Part shown: positions 9,407-18,545 of the stretch, one piece after another
Position numbering within the stretch: the first letter of the stretch is position 1
Layout: each line of letters opens with the position of its first letter
Origin: Bacteroidota bacterium
Lineage (GTDB): Bacteria > Bacteroidota > Bacteroidia > Chitinophagales > Saprospiraceae
Length of the DNA stretch: 60,343 nt
Reading direction: 5' to 3'
Assembly (NCBI GenBank): GCA_017858735.1
Contig: JAFMBH010000014.1
Coordinates: 1-60,343, forward strand
Notes under the pieces: generated by a model
The model's database searches: none
Told to the model about the DNA's origin: nothing
Seen by the model: the letters and a program-made list of their open reading frames with translations, nothing else
Position numbers and translations under genes: made by a program

Positions 9407-10831
9407 TTAATCTGAAGAACTGGCCAGGCCTAAAGCTATTTTATTTCTTGATTCACGAAAGCCAATAATGAGAAATTTCAAGAAACTAATATTAAAAGAT
9501 TTACAAACTTCATAAGGCCATTTCCAATTGGCGTAAGCTAATTGGGTAAGCCCCTGCACCATAACCAAGCCCACTAATCCTAAGGTTGTCCATTTCAAAA
9601 TCATAAAACTACCTGCAACAATGATGGTTCCAGCCACTAAAGAAGAGGGTACAAATGGAATATCATTATTTGTAATTATAAAAGTAGCAAAATTTGCATG
9701 ATTCCCCTCTAAAAATACCACTAATCCATAAATGGCCAAGACATACATGGGAGGTAAAACGGCATTTGAACCTATCAATGATAATAGCCAGGTGCCTGAA
9801 ATTACTAAGGTAATGGCACCAATCAAAAAAAACAGGTAATAAATCTGCATACTAAAGGCAAAATCTTTTAACATGCCCCATTTACTATCCTCCACTCTAA
9901 GTGCGGCTAATCTTGGCTGATAAATACCAAAAAGAGTACCTGAAAGGGTATTTATTATACTAAATAGTTGAACCATCAAGCCATAAGCAGCCGTTTCGGG
10001 AAGGGTAAGATATAACCCAGATAAAAACAAACTAAATCGGGTAACGGCAAAAGCACCAATTAATACCAGTCCTAACTTACTGGCATTATAGCCCAGTATT
10101 TTAAATAGTTGAAATTTTTCTTGAAATGAAATCTGAAATAAATTTAACTGGTCCGTAATTTCTTTCTTAAAAAAGTAAGAATGGGCAATAAACCTTTGCA
10201 CAAATGGCATGATCAAACCTGCAAAAGTCACCCCCAAAAGGCCAAAATCTAAAAACAAGAAAATAAAAGCCAATATAATATAAACTAATTTAGAATACAA
10301 AATCGCCTTCTTTGATTCCATAATTAAGCCCTGACCTGTCAATAATGCGGTATAGTAGGCGAAATTCAAATTAAAAAAGGTAGCGAATGAGAAAATGATC
10401 CAGATAATTAAGGTATTCTCCACTTTCACAAAGCCATCGGTCACCTGATACATGTAGAGCGTGCCAAAAACCAGCATAACCAACAAGACAATTAAGGCTA
10501 AAAACCTATAAAACAGCCGGGCAGTTTGAATCATATTAGACAGCAATCTGTAATTTATAACCGATTGTGATTTAATAATTTGAACCCCCTCCTTTTTTAT
10601 TTCTTGTGCTCCACTAAAAACATAGGATACATTTCTTCCAAATTGTGGGGCGAAACCAAAATCGAATAGGGCAACTAAGGTTCCGGCTGTCAGCATAAGA
10701 TAGTGTAAACCAATTTCTTCTGCTGTAAGAAGCCGAAGCATGAGCGGAATTATAATGATTCCAGAAAATATAGAAAATAGCTGAACTACAAAGCCCCAGA
10801 TAATATCTTTTTTTAAAACCTTAAATGCCAC
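9407..10831 (-). CDS. Wzx-type polysaccharide flippase (MATE/MVF superfamily)
   Basis: About 474 residues with some 12-14 hydrophobic helices. The N-terminus (DIIWGFVVQLFSIFSG, then IPLMLRLLTAEEIG) matches the O-antigen/teichoic-acid flippase pattern, with a first helix followed by 'LT-EE-G-Y'. It would move undecaprenol-linked repeat units across the inner membrane. I prefer the GTG at 10831, which leaves a 13-bp gap to the preceding gene; a GTG at 10867 would overlap that gene by 23 bp and add a hydrophobic leader. The polymerase and export components are not in the window unless the YfhO-like protein contributes. Confidence 0.8.
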   Translation of the reverse strand: MAFKVLKKDIIWGFVVQLFSIFSGIIIIPLMLRLLTAEEIGLHYLMLTAGTLVALFDFGFAPQFGRNVSYVFSGAQEIKKEGVQIIKSQSVINYRLLSNMIQTARLFYRFLALIVLLVMLVFGTLYMYQVTDGFVKVENTLIIWIIFSFATFFNLNFAYYTALLTGQGLIMESKKAILYSKLVYIILAFIFLFLDFGLLGVTFAGLIMPFVQRFIAHSYFFKKEITDQLNLFQISFQEKFQLFKILGYNASKLGLVLIGAFAVTRFSLFLSGLYLTLPETAAYGLMVQLFSIINTLSGTLFGIYQPRLAALRVEDSKWGMLKDFAFSMQIYYLFFLIGAITLVISGTWLLSLIGSNAVLPPMYVLAIYGLVVFLEGNHANFATFIITNNDIPFVPSSLVAGTIIVAGSFMILKWTTLGLVGLVMVQGLTQLAYANWKWPYEVCKSFNISFLKFLIIGFRESRNKIALGLASSSD

Positions 10832-10844
10832 GCTGTCGATTATG

Positions 10845-12515
10845 TTAGTTAAAAAGAATAGACACACCTAATCGGGCGCTTAGATTAAAAGTATTATCAC
10901 CATCTGCAAAGAAATTATTTGGATCTTTTGTTTTGAAATAGTACTGATAATTATAATTATCAATGCCTGTTATTTCAAAATGAAACAAGGCTTTCTTCAC
11001 TGGAATGCTAGCATACAAAGTACCCCTCATATCTACCCATGCCGAACGAAAATCCTTAATGACCCAATAGAAAAAGTCCATATTATGGGCATATCGCTCT
11101 GCCCTGAAACCAATTTTTTGAAGTCCTTTAACCCAGGCAAAATCTAAAGAATAAAGATTACTTCCGTTTCCAATACCTGCACCCAGGAATTGCCCGGAAT
11201 GAGTATATCCTTGCCTGACGTCTAAGTCCTGATACCAATCGTACCCCGATTGAATACCACCTTGTAACAATCGGGTATCTTTTGACTTTTCGATTTGCGT
11301 TATTTCCACACCCAATTGAAAGGCATTCTTTTGAGATTTTCCAAAGGGTATGAATTTCTGAAAACCTAAAATATATGCTCTGGTAAATTCAGGGGACATT
11401 AAATAAGCCCAGGAACTCCAGGTGGCTCTATCTCTGGCATATTCCACATAAAATTCTGCATTTTCTTCTTCAAAAACATACCTAGCGTAGAGGGTCGAAA
11501 ATAAATTAGTTTTCAACAATCTTGGATTAAAAATCAGTGTTTTTTGATTATTCCTCCATTTCGCAAAAACGGGTAACAGTAAACCACCGGTTTCCTTTTT
11601 TATATTACTCTTATATTGCTGGGCTGTTCTGGCCGCACCAACGAAAAAACCTGGCAACCATTTAGGCTGATACGAGAGCGTTGCCCCGTTCAAATAAGTA
11701 TTTTCCTGACTCCTTGGTCTGTAATAAGGGTTTCCAATATCGTCACTGCTTAAGCCTTTAAAAGGTTCAAATCCAGATTCCTTTAAATACCCACTTAAGA
11801 TTTGAAATTCGAAAAAACCTATGGGCGTTTTAATGGGCTCTTTAGAATGAATGGTTGCATGCAAAAACCCAGGGGCTGTATTAGATAATAATAAACTATT
11901 GTAACGACCGGGACCCCACCATCTGTTTTCAGACGAAATACCTGCTGCTATGGCTCCCAACTTAACTAAAAAATGACTTTGGCCCCAATTTACTCTACGA
12001 TAAGGCTCCAATCCAAAATACTCCGGATCATCAATATTGGCCATGGTCAACCCATAAAATAAAAAATAGGACGCCCTGAATTTTGGTGCGCCTTCATAAC
12101 CCTGATGTTTTATATTTTCAGCTGAAACTATTTCCGGCATCATCTGAAATGAAAAATACCTGTGTCTTAACGCTATGCCAGCACTTGCATAAACCTGATA
12201 GCCAGTAGCTGGAATCATTAATCCGTCATTTTTACTGTCAGGATGAACAGTGGTATATTGTTGCTGAAAAACAATGGGCATTAATTCCCATTTCAATCCT
12301 TTTTTAATAGTATCATTCAGATGAAAAGGGAGGCTTAAAAAAGATCTGTTCTGATCACCCCTGCCCAATAACTGCTCTCTCCGATAATAATCTTTCCATT
12401 CGGGCACATTTAAGATTACATTTTGAGCATGTGATGAAACGCTATTTATAATCCCTAAGGAAATAATGATAAGAAAAATATACGTATGATATTTTAAGTA
12501 ACGGCGACTATTCAT
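10845..12515 (-). CDS. Capsule assembly Wzi-family outer-membrane protein (copy 1)
   Basis: 556 residues with an N-terminal signal peptide ending after SVSSHAQ. The mature start NVPEWKDYYRREQLLG and internal features (RVNWGQSHFLVKLG, SSENRWWGPGRYNS, NTAPGFLHATIHS) are typical of Bacteroidota Wzi-like proteins, which form an 18-strand barrel and organise capsule or exopolysaccharide at the cell surface. The C-terminus has the alternating strand pattern of a beta-barrel ending in an aromatic residue and Asn. It is a diverged paralogue of the preceding gene, from which it is separated by only 3 bp. Confidence 0.85.
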   Translation of the reverse strand: MNSRRYLKYHTYIFLIIISLGIINSVSSHAQNVILNVPEWKDYYRREQLLGRGDQNRSFLSLPFHLNDTIKKGLKWELMPIVFQQQYTTVHPDSKNDGLMIPATGYQVYASAGIALRHRYFSFQMMPEIVSAENIKHQGYEGAPKFRASYFLFYGLTMANIDDPEYFGLEPYRRVNWGQSHFLVKLGAIAAGISSENRWWGPGRYNSLLLSNTAPGFLHATIHSKEPIKTPIGFFEFQILSGYLKESGFEPFKGLSSDDIGNPYYRPRSQENTYLNGATLSYQPKWLPGFFVGAARTAQQYKSNIKKETGGLLLPVFAKWRNNQKTLIFNPRLLKTNLFSTLYARYVFEEENAEFYVEYARDRATWSSWAYLMSPEFTRAYILGFQKFIPFGKSQKNAFQLGVEITQIEKSKDTRLLQGGIQSGYDWYQDLDVRQGYTHSGQFLGAGIGNGSNLYSLDFAWVKGLQKIGFRAERYAHNMDFFYWVIKDFRSAWVDMRGTLYASIPVKKALFHFEITGIDNYNYQYYFKTKDPNNFFADGDNTFNLSARLGVSILFN

Positions 12516-12518
12516 TTT

Positions 12519-14162
12519 TTAATTCTTTGATGGTTTACTAAGGAAATAAGCTACCTGTAATTCTGCTAATAAATTATACTTACCCTTTCCCTTAAAAGTA
12601 TCTTTTCCGTTCTCATCTAACCTCGGGGTAAATTGGTGCCTGTAATTTAAACTTCTAACATTCCTAGCAGTAAAGTGAAGTAAAAACCGATTAAAATCCC
12701 AGTCAATGACAGGCGTTACGCTTAAGTCAACCCAACGAAATTGGGTATTACCAGGCCAGGCAGCATCGCTGTAATCTGCTTCATGTACTCTTCTGTCCGC
12801 TACCAATCCTATCCTTTTCATTCCCTTAATCCAGCTAACCTCAAGAAGAGCCTGACTTCCTCCTGAACCAACCCCAGCGCCAATATATTGTCCCTGAAGG
12901 GTATAACCATTCAAACTTCCATAAGAATAAATATCAACGGCGCTAAAAAGACCATTATTTCTATTAGCAGTCATCAATGGAGCTCTCAGATTAGAAATCT
13001 CTGCATTTAATTGAATAAATCCACTTTTTTCGCCAGACAGTGGTACCAATTTTCTGAAACCCCATAAATAAACTCTAGAGTGGGCATATTCGAGGATAAT
13101 ATCGCGAAGATCCCAGTTATGGTCTTCCTTTCCGAATTCAAAATAAAATTCAGCCTGAGATTTAGGCAGAAGATATCTGGCGAAAACAGAAAGAAGTTGA
13201 TTTCTATTTATTTTATCTTCAGCTGTTCCTCCAACTGATACCTTTGTAATACCACTTAAAACGGGAAGATACCCACGCCAAGAAGAATATTTTTCAGGTT
13301 GTTGTAAAAAACTACGGGTCAGACCGCCCGACAAACCTGGCAAAAACTTGGGTTGATAAGAAATCATGCCACTATTCAAATACACTTTTTTAATCGATTT
13401 ATTGGTGAATTCCGATGGACGCAAATAGCCCCCAATGACCTCAAATTCAAAATTACCTATGGGAGTAACTAAAGGTTTTCGTGTTAAAAAAGTAGCATGT
13501 AAAAAACCGGGGGCGTTATTGCTCATCATGATGGCATTGTTTCTGCCAGGTCCCCACCAAATATTTTCATTGGAAAGACCAAGAGCCAAGGGACCAACAG
13601 CCAATTTTACACTGGATTGACCATAACCTAATTTTTTATATGGTTCATTCCCAAATTTAACTGGGACATCTATACTACTCATGAAGGCTCTGTAAGCATC
13701 GTTATTATTTGGCCCAAAATAAAAAGACTCCTCCTCAAACGAAGCATTCTGCGCATACACATATTCAGGCATTGCCTGTATTTCCAAAGGTCCGGCTTTT
13801 AAGAATAGCCCAGCACTCCAATAAGTTTGAAAACCTTTGGCAGGAATCATTATACCATCGTTCATACCATCAGGATGGCGGGTGGTGAATCTTTGTTTTG
13901 AAACAATGGGTAAAGGAGTAAAAGAAAAGAATTTATTCTTTACCGTATCCATATTGACCCCTAAATCAAAACTAAACATACTTCTATAAGACGCAGGCCA
14001 GAGATTTCCAGATCTTGTCGACGGAATAATTCCAGCAAGCTGAGCTCTCTGCACCATTTCTCTGCCCAATGGTACATTCATTGGAAGGTTTTGCGCAACT
14101 AATATATGTAAAAAACATAATTGGAAAATTGCAAGCAAAATTAAATTAAGTTTCTTAACCAT
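12519..14162 (-). CDS. Capsule assembly Wzi-family outer-membrane protein (copy 2)
   Basis: 547 residues with a signal peptide (LAIFQLCFLHILVAQ). It shares with the following gene the landmarks NVPLGREMVQRAQLAG, YGQSSVKLAVG, NENIWWGPGRNN and NNAPGFLHATF, and a barrel-type C-terminal half. It is the first gene of the polysaccharide operon; the following minus-strand genes are separated by gaps of about 3-35 bp. Two tandem Wzi paralogues could anchor two forms of the polymer or act as a heteromeric surface attachment; this is inference. Confidence 0.85.
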   Translation of the reverse strand: MVKKLNLILLAIFQLCFLHILVAQNLPMNVPLGREMVQRAQLAGIIPSTRSGNLWPASYRSMFSFDLGVNMDTVKNKFFSFTPLPIVSKQRFTTRHPDGMNDGIMIPAKGFQTYWSAGLFLKAGPLEIQAMPEYVYAQNASFEEESFYFGPNNNDAYRAFMSSIDVPVKFGNEPYKKLGYGQSSVKLAVGPLALGLSNENIWWGPGRNNAIMMSNNAPGFLHATFLTRKPLVTPIGNFEFEVIGGYLRPSEFTNKSIKKVYLNSGMISYQPKFLPGLSGGLTRSFLQQPEKYSSWRGYLPVLSGITKVSVGGTAEDKINRNQLLSVFARYLLPKSQAEFYFEFGKEDHNWDLRDIILEYAHSRVYLWGFRKLVPLSGEKSGFIQLNAEISNLRAPLMTANRNNGLFSAVDIYSYGSLNGYTLQGQYIGAGVGSGGSQALLEVSWIKGMKRIGLVADRRVHEADYSDAAWPGNTQFRWVDLSVTPVIDWDFNRFLLHFTARNVRSLNYRHQFTPRLDENGKDTFKGKGKYNLLAELQVAYFLSKPSKN

Positions 14163-14271
14163 ATTAATTTCTTTTTATACTTATTAAAGTACATGCCAAA
14201 ATTAAACTTTTTTTACCTTTATCCCTTTATTTTCAATGTTATTTATAAGTTTTTATCTAAATCCTGGCTGA

Positions 14272-14928
14272 GTGAAATCAATAAATATAATTTTGATGCT
14301 TCTGTTTACCATTGGTCTTGAAGCCCAAGTCAAAGATATTGATGGAAATGTATATAAGACAATAAAAATTGGCTCCCAAATATGGATGGCTGAAAATCTG
14401 GCGACCACTCGTTTTAAAAATGGTGATTACATCTCCCCTATCTTTGAAAACAATCGATGGAGTCAGTGGCACTTGCCTGCCTGGACTTTCTACCCTTATG
14501 AAAAAGGCCCCAATCCAGCGGGTAAGTTATATAACTATTATGTAATTGAGAGTCCTAAAGGCATCTGCCCAACCGGTTGGCATGTGCCATCGGATAAGGA
14601 ATGGAACAAGCTTGAAAATTACCTTGGTGGCAGATCTATAGCTGGTGGAAAGTTAAAAGAGGAAGGCTCCCTTTTCTGGCAAGAGAAAAATGAAGTTTCA
14701 ACGCTTATCAGTGGATGGAATGCACTGCCTGGTGGAAGTCGTTTTCACGATGGTACATTTTTTGGTTTCGGTATGCTTGGTAGTTGGTGGACGGCCACAG
14801 AATATGGTAATCAGCAAGCATGGAGTCGATTCATTTATCATTTCGATAAGGACATCACAAGAAATGCCAGTCTAAAAACCCTCGGTTTTTCCATTCGCTG
14901 TATTAAAGATGACGCTCCTGTTATGTAA
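14272..14928 (+). CDS. FISUMP-domain secreted protein
   Basis: 218 residues. The GTG at 14272 gives a proper signal peptide (MKSINIILMLLFTIGLEAQ); an ATG at 14296 would leave only half of it. The mature part begins VKDIDGNVYKTIKIG, then WMAENLATT, CPTGWHVPSDKEW, SGWNALPGG and GSWWTATEYG, ending GFSIRCIKD. These are the signatures of the 'Fibrobacter succinogenes major paralogous domain', a C-type-lectin-like fold common in secreted Bacteroidota proteins. Function is unknown; surface binding is plausible. It is divergent from the polysaccharide operon and convergent with the symporter gene. Confidence 0.85.
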   Translation: MKSINIILMLLFTIGLEAQVKDIDGNVYKTIKIGSQIWMAENLATTRFKNGDYISPIFENNRWSQWHLPAWTFYPYEKGPNPAGKLYNYYVIESPKGICPTGWHVPSDKEWNKLENYLGGRSIAGGKLKEEGSLFWQEKNEVSTLISGWNALPGGSRFHDGTFFGFGMLGSWWTATEYGNQQAWSRFIYHFDKDITRNASLKTLGFSIRCIKDDAPVM

Positions 14929-14934
14929 ATCCTA

Positions 14935-16335
14935 TTATTCTTTATTTTTCATTACCAGGTAATTAGCCAGAGCAGCTAAGCCCAAGATAATGAACAAAAA
15001 CAAATCTATGCCCAGGCCGCCTACTTTAAGGGGTAAAAATTTCACTTGTGCCAATAGGAAAGTAATTATACCTAAACCAGTTATCCAAACCATAAATGAA
15101 CCTTGAGGTTTATTGGTAATTAGACCCAATAAAATAAGAGGTCCTGTCATAGCTGTTCCCGCAAAACTTACTCTTGCTAAAAGCACCAATTGATCTGAAC
15201 TAAACAAGGAAAAAAGAAGAGCAGATGCTGCGAATCCTAAAACAGCCAATCTAATGGTTATCAAGGACTTGCTTGCTTTTTCCCCTAATAAGCCTCTAAG
15301 TTCATTTCCCAATGCAAATAACTGGGAATCAGCGGTTGACATCGCTGCGGCAAAGAGTCCAATGACAGCAAAGGCACCAACAATGGGTAATTGGTCTTTA
15401 ATCAAGGCCTTACCAATAAATTCAGCAGCGGTGGCATCCGGATAATTGATGGCTCCATAAAACCCAATTAAAAGCGTCGGAAATATAACCAACATAGCAA
15501 AAAAGCCAACAGCAACCGCCATTTTATTCATCGCTTTGATGTCTTTCATGATGACCAAACGCGTTGAAAGTTGTGGTTGGGTAACGGGAATCATCATTAT
15601 GGCAATAAATGAGCCAATCAAAAAGGGAGAGGTCAGTAAGCCTTTAGGACCGGGAGTGGAGAGCAACGCCTCATTTTTAAGAGCTAATTGATTAAACATT
15701 TCCGTCCATCCTCCCATATTTTGCAAACAAGCTACGCCAATAATCCAAACAATAATAAGCAAGGAAGTACCTTGAACAAAATCGGCATAAACAATGGCTT
15801 TCAAGCCTCCAGCGGAAGAATACAACAGAACAAAAGCTACAATTCCCAAGGACCAGAGCCAGGCAGGAATATTCAGGTTCCCAAATCCTAATTCTAAAAA
15901 GGTAGCAACTCCTCTGATTTGAATAGCTACGTAAGGTACCAGAAAAATAAAGATGGCAAGAAAATAAAGATATCCCGCCCATTTGATGCCATATATTTGT
16001 TGAAGGAGAGAGGACATACCCCTAAATTCGAAAGAAGCTACTTTTTTTCTAAGCAGGAACCCAAACCAAAGAATAAGGAAAACCATTCCCGCATCGGAAA
16101 AGGCTAAAAACATCCATGCCCCTACCCCATGAACTCTCGAAAAATCTGGCATACCCATCAGGGTAAATGTACTGAACAGGGTCGCTGAAAAGGTCATAAA
16201 ACCGAGAACTAACCCAAGTTTTGAACCCGCCATAATAAAATCTTCCTGTGATTTCACTTTCCTTTGAGAATACCAGGACAGGAAAACTAGGATACCGAGA
16301 TATAATATACCAACGAGGAGCAGCCATTTTTGCAT
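14935..16335 (-). CDS. Sodium:solute symporter (SSS family)
   Basis: About 466 residues and 12-13 transmembrane helices. SSS features include the N-terminal FIMAGSKLGLVLGFMTFSAT, the GGLKAIVYADFVQG loop and AMSTADSQLFALGNEL in helix 8-9, the sodium-site region. It would import a sugar or uronide into the cytoplasm with Na+. An in-frame TTG at 16341 exists but the ATG at 16335 fits the family start. It ends a six-gene minus-strand operon with a GH88 hydrolase, so a glycuronide product is the likely cargo; this is inference from context. Confidence 0.85.
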   Translation of the reverse strand: MQKWLLLVGILYLGILVFLSWYSQRKVKSQEDFIMAGSKLGLVLGFMTFSATLFSTFTLMGMPDFSRVHGVGAWMFLAFSDAGMVFLILWFGFLLRKKVASFEFRGMSSLLQQIYGIKWAGYLYFLAIFIFLVPYVAIQIRGVATFLELGFGNLNIPAWLWSLGIVAFVLLYSSAGGLKAIVYADFVQGTSLLIIVWIIGVACLQNMGGWTEMFNQLALKNEALLSTPGPKGLLTSPFLIGSFIAIMMIPVTQPQLSTRLVIMKDIKAMNKMAVAVGFFAMLVIFPTLLIGFYGAINYPDATAAEFIGKALIKDQLPIVGAFAVIGLFAAAMSTADSQLFALGNELRGLLGEKASKSLITIRLAVLGFAASALLFSLFSSDQLVLLARVSFAGTAMTGPLILLGLITNKPQGSFMVWITGLGIITFLLAQVKFLPLKVGGLGIDLFLFIILGLAALANYLVMKNKE

Positions 16336-16362
16336 ATACAATGAATTTTACATTAAAATCAA

Positions 16363-16614
16363 TCAATTATCCGATGAAAAATCACCTTTATCTCCTCTTA
16401 ATCTTCCTCCTAAAAAAGTGAAGAAAACCAAAATTATTGTAGCAAGGATATTAGTCCATAAAGCGAATGGCATATTAAATAAGGTAGGATTAACCTTATC
16501 CTTCACCAAAACAAGCGGTGAAAAGCTGATAATTACAACAAGCAGGGATAATAGAACGAGAAAATTATAGACAACCCGTCTTCGTTTAATATTTGTACCT
16601 GACATAATGAGCAT
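16363..16614 (-). CDS. Small two-helix membrane protein, DUF3311-like symporter partner
   Basis: 83 residues with two hydrophobic helices separated by VNPTLFNMPFALW. This 'P-LFN-PF--W' loop between two helices resembles the DUF3311 family, whose genes usually sit directly upstream of SSS symporter genes, as here (27 bp to the symporter ATG). It is likely an accessory subunit or stabiliser of the symporter. An internal ATG at 16605 is an alternative start. The start codon lies 4 bp after the stop of the SDR gene. Confidence 0.65.
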   Translation of the reverse strand: MLIMSGTNIKRRRVVYNFLVLLSLLVVIISFSPLVLVKDKVNPTLFNMPFALWTNILATIILVFFTFLGGRLRGDKGDFSSDN

Positions 16615-16618
16615 TTAT

Positions 16619-17389
16619 TTATAACCTTTGAATATGAAGACCTCCATCCACCTTGATTGCCTGTCCTGTAGCATAAGGCATATTTCCCTGTGCCAACATG
16701 GCAGCCACTTTACCTACATCGTCTGGCAATCCCCAACGACGTTGCAGACTGATGCCTTCCTGAAATAATTTATCGTATTTTTCGACAACCCCTGCGGTCA
16801 TATCTGTTTTAATGATGCCTGGTTGAATCTCATACACAGGAATATCATATTCCCCCAAACGGGTAGCCCACAATTTGGTAGCCATAGCAATCCCCGCTTT
16901 GGAAATACAATATTCTCCCCTATTTACGGAAGCAACAAAGGCAGAAATAGAAGAAATATTAATGATACTCGCCTCAAAAAGAGGATTTTCCAACTTCTTT
17001 TCCACAAAATAATTAGCAAAAAGCTGGGTTAAAAAATAAGGGCCTTTAAGATTAATTTCCATCACTTCATCCCAAATTTCTTCTTTGGCGTGTAAGATAT
17101 CTGCTCGTTCACGGGGAGCAATACCCGCATTATTAACTAACACATTTACGGCACCAAAATGGGATAGTATTTTATCCAACATAGCTTGTCTATCTTCTCT
17201 TACAGCAACATTTCCCTGAAAATAAGCCACATTAACCCCCAGATTGCGAAGTTCTTCCAATGCGTCAGTCACATCACCTTCGTTTCGCATCCCATTTACA
17301 GCCAGATCGAAACCAGCTTTACCCAACGCTAAAGCGACACCAAAACCAATACCTCTTGTTCCACCGGTGATAAAAGCAATTTTGTTCAT
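16619..17389 (-). CDS. Short-chain dehydrogenase/reductase
   Basis: 256 residues of the classical SDR fold. TGGTRGIG near the N-terminus binds the dinucleotide; VLVNNAG and the Ser-Tyr-Lys triad (NISSISAF, then EYCISKAG) are intact; the C-terminus YATGQAIKVDGG is typical. Annotated relatives are often called 3-ketoacyl-ACP reductase, but the operon (GH88, TIM-barrel isomerase, Gfo/Idh/MocA, sugar symporter) points to oxidation or reduction of a sugar or sugar acid. Substrate unknown. Confidence 0.8.
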   Translation of the reverse strand: MNKIAFITGGTRGIGFGVALALGKAGFDLAVNGMRNEGDVTDALEELRNLGVNVAYFQGNVAVREDRQAMLDKILSHFGAVNVLVNNAGIAPRERADILHAKEEIWDEVMEINLKGPYFLTQLFANYFVEKKLENPLFEASIINISSISAFVASVNRGEYCISKAGIAMATKLWATRLGEYDIPVYEIQPGIIKTDMTAGVVEKYDKLFQEGISLQRRWGLPDDVGKVAAMLAQGNMPYATGQAIKVDGGLHIQRL

Positions 17390-17398
17390 TTCAAAAAT

Positions 17399-18544
17399 TT
17401 ATAATTCAGGTAAATTAACCCAGGTCCTTTTTTCCCAGCTTTCCAATCCCTTTTCAGCTAACTGGACACCTCTGGCACCCGCTTTCAGATCCCATGGAAA
17501 TGGATCATTTCTTACAATATGCTTTAAAAAAAGCTCCCATTGAGCCTTGAAAGCATTGTCATAAAATTCCTGTTCCGGCATTTTATTCCAACCATCATAA
17601 AAAGCGATGGGATTAGGAATATCCGGATTCCAAACGGGTTTAGGTGTATTTCCGTAAGGCTGCGTCCAACAATCTCTCAATCCGGCAACGGCAGAACCCT
17701 TCGTGCCATCTACCTGAATCATTAACAAATCATCTCGTCTAACCCGGGTAACCCAGGAAGAATTAAACTGAGCCACAATTCCTCCTGCCAGGGTCATGAT
17801 AGCATAAGCAGCATCATCAGCGGTACATGTATAGGTATTTCCCTTCTCATCGACACGTTCAGTGATATGGGTAGCCCCTAAACAAAATACTCCTTCTACA
17901 TTTCCAAATAAATTATCCAATACATAGCGCCAATGACAAAGCATATCGACAATAATACCTCCATCATCTTCTTTGCGATAATTCCAACTTGGCCGTTGAG
18001 CGGGAATGGTGTCACCTTCAAATACCCAATAGCCAAAATCACCTTTTACAGATAAAATCTCACCAAAAAAGCCCTGTTCAATGAGTCTGTTTAACTTTCT
18101 TAAGCCAGGCAACCAAAGTTTATCCTGAACAACCCCATGTTTCACTCCTGCCTTTTCACAGGCGGCATAAAGTTTCAATGCCGTTTCAACATCGGTTGCC
18201 ACTGGTTTTTCGCAATAAATATGTTTCCTTTTAGCGATAGCCGCCAAAACATCAGCTGCTCTTCTGCCTGTTGTTTGCGCATCGAAATAAATGCTATAGT
18301 TGGGATCATCCAACACAGAGGCCAAATCGGTTGTATATTTTTTTACACCAGAAACAGCAGAAAGCTTAGCTAATTTAGCGGCATCCCTACCTACTAAAAT
18401 AGGGTCAGGCATAATGACCTCACCATTTCCCATATCTACGCCACCTTGTTTTATAATTTCAACAATGGAACGCATTAAATGCTGATTGGTGCCCATTCTA
18501 CCCGTGACTCCATTCATAATAATCCCCAAACGATGTTCTTTCAT
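17399..18544 (-). CDS. Gfo/Idh/MocA-family oxidoreductase
   Basis: 381 residues, cytoplasmic. The Rossmann N-terminus begins LGIIMNGVTGRMG; IYCEKPVATDVETALKLY carries the EKP motif with the conserved lysine, and GGIIVDMLCHWRYVLD is the C-terminal active-site helix with the conserved Asp and His. Such enzymes oxidise or reduce sugars or cyclitols using NAD(P). It lies between the isomerase-like and SDR genes with gaps of 1 and 9 bp, so the three probably act in one pathway on the product of the GH88 enzyme. Confidence 0.85.
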   Translation of the reverse strand: MKEHRLGIIMNGVTGRMGTNQHLMRSIVEIIKQGGVDMGNGEVIMPDPILVGRDAAKLAKLSAVSGVKKYTTDLASVLDDPNYSIYFDAQTTGRRAADVLAAIAKRKHIYCEKPVATDVETALKLYAACEKAGVKHGVVQDKLWLPGLRKLNRLIEQGFFGEILSVKGDFGYWVFEGDTIPAQRPSWNYRKEDDGGIIVDMLCHWRYVLDNLFGNVEGVFCLGATHITERVDEKGNTYTCTADDAAYAIMTLAGGIVAQFNSSWVTRVRRDDLLMIQVDGTKGSAVAGLRDCWTQPYGNTPKPVWNPDIPNPIAFYDGWNKMPEQEFYDNAFKAQWELFLKHIVRNDPFPWDLKAGARGVQLAEKGLESWEKRTWVNLPEL

Positions 18545-18545
18545 A

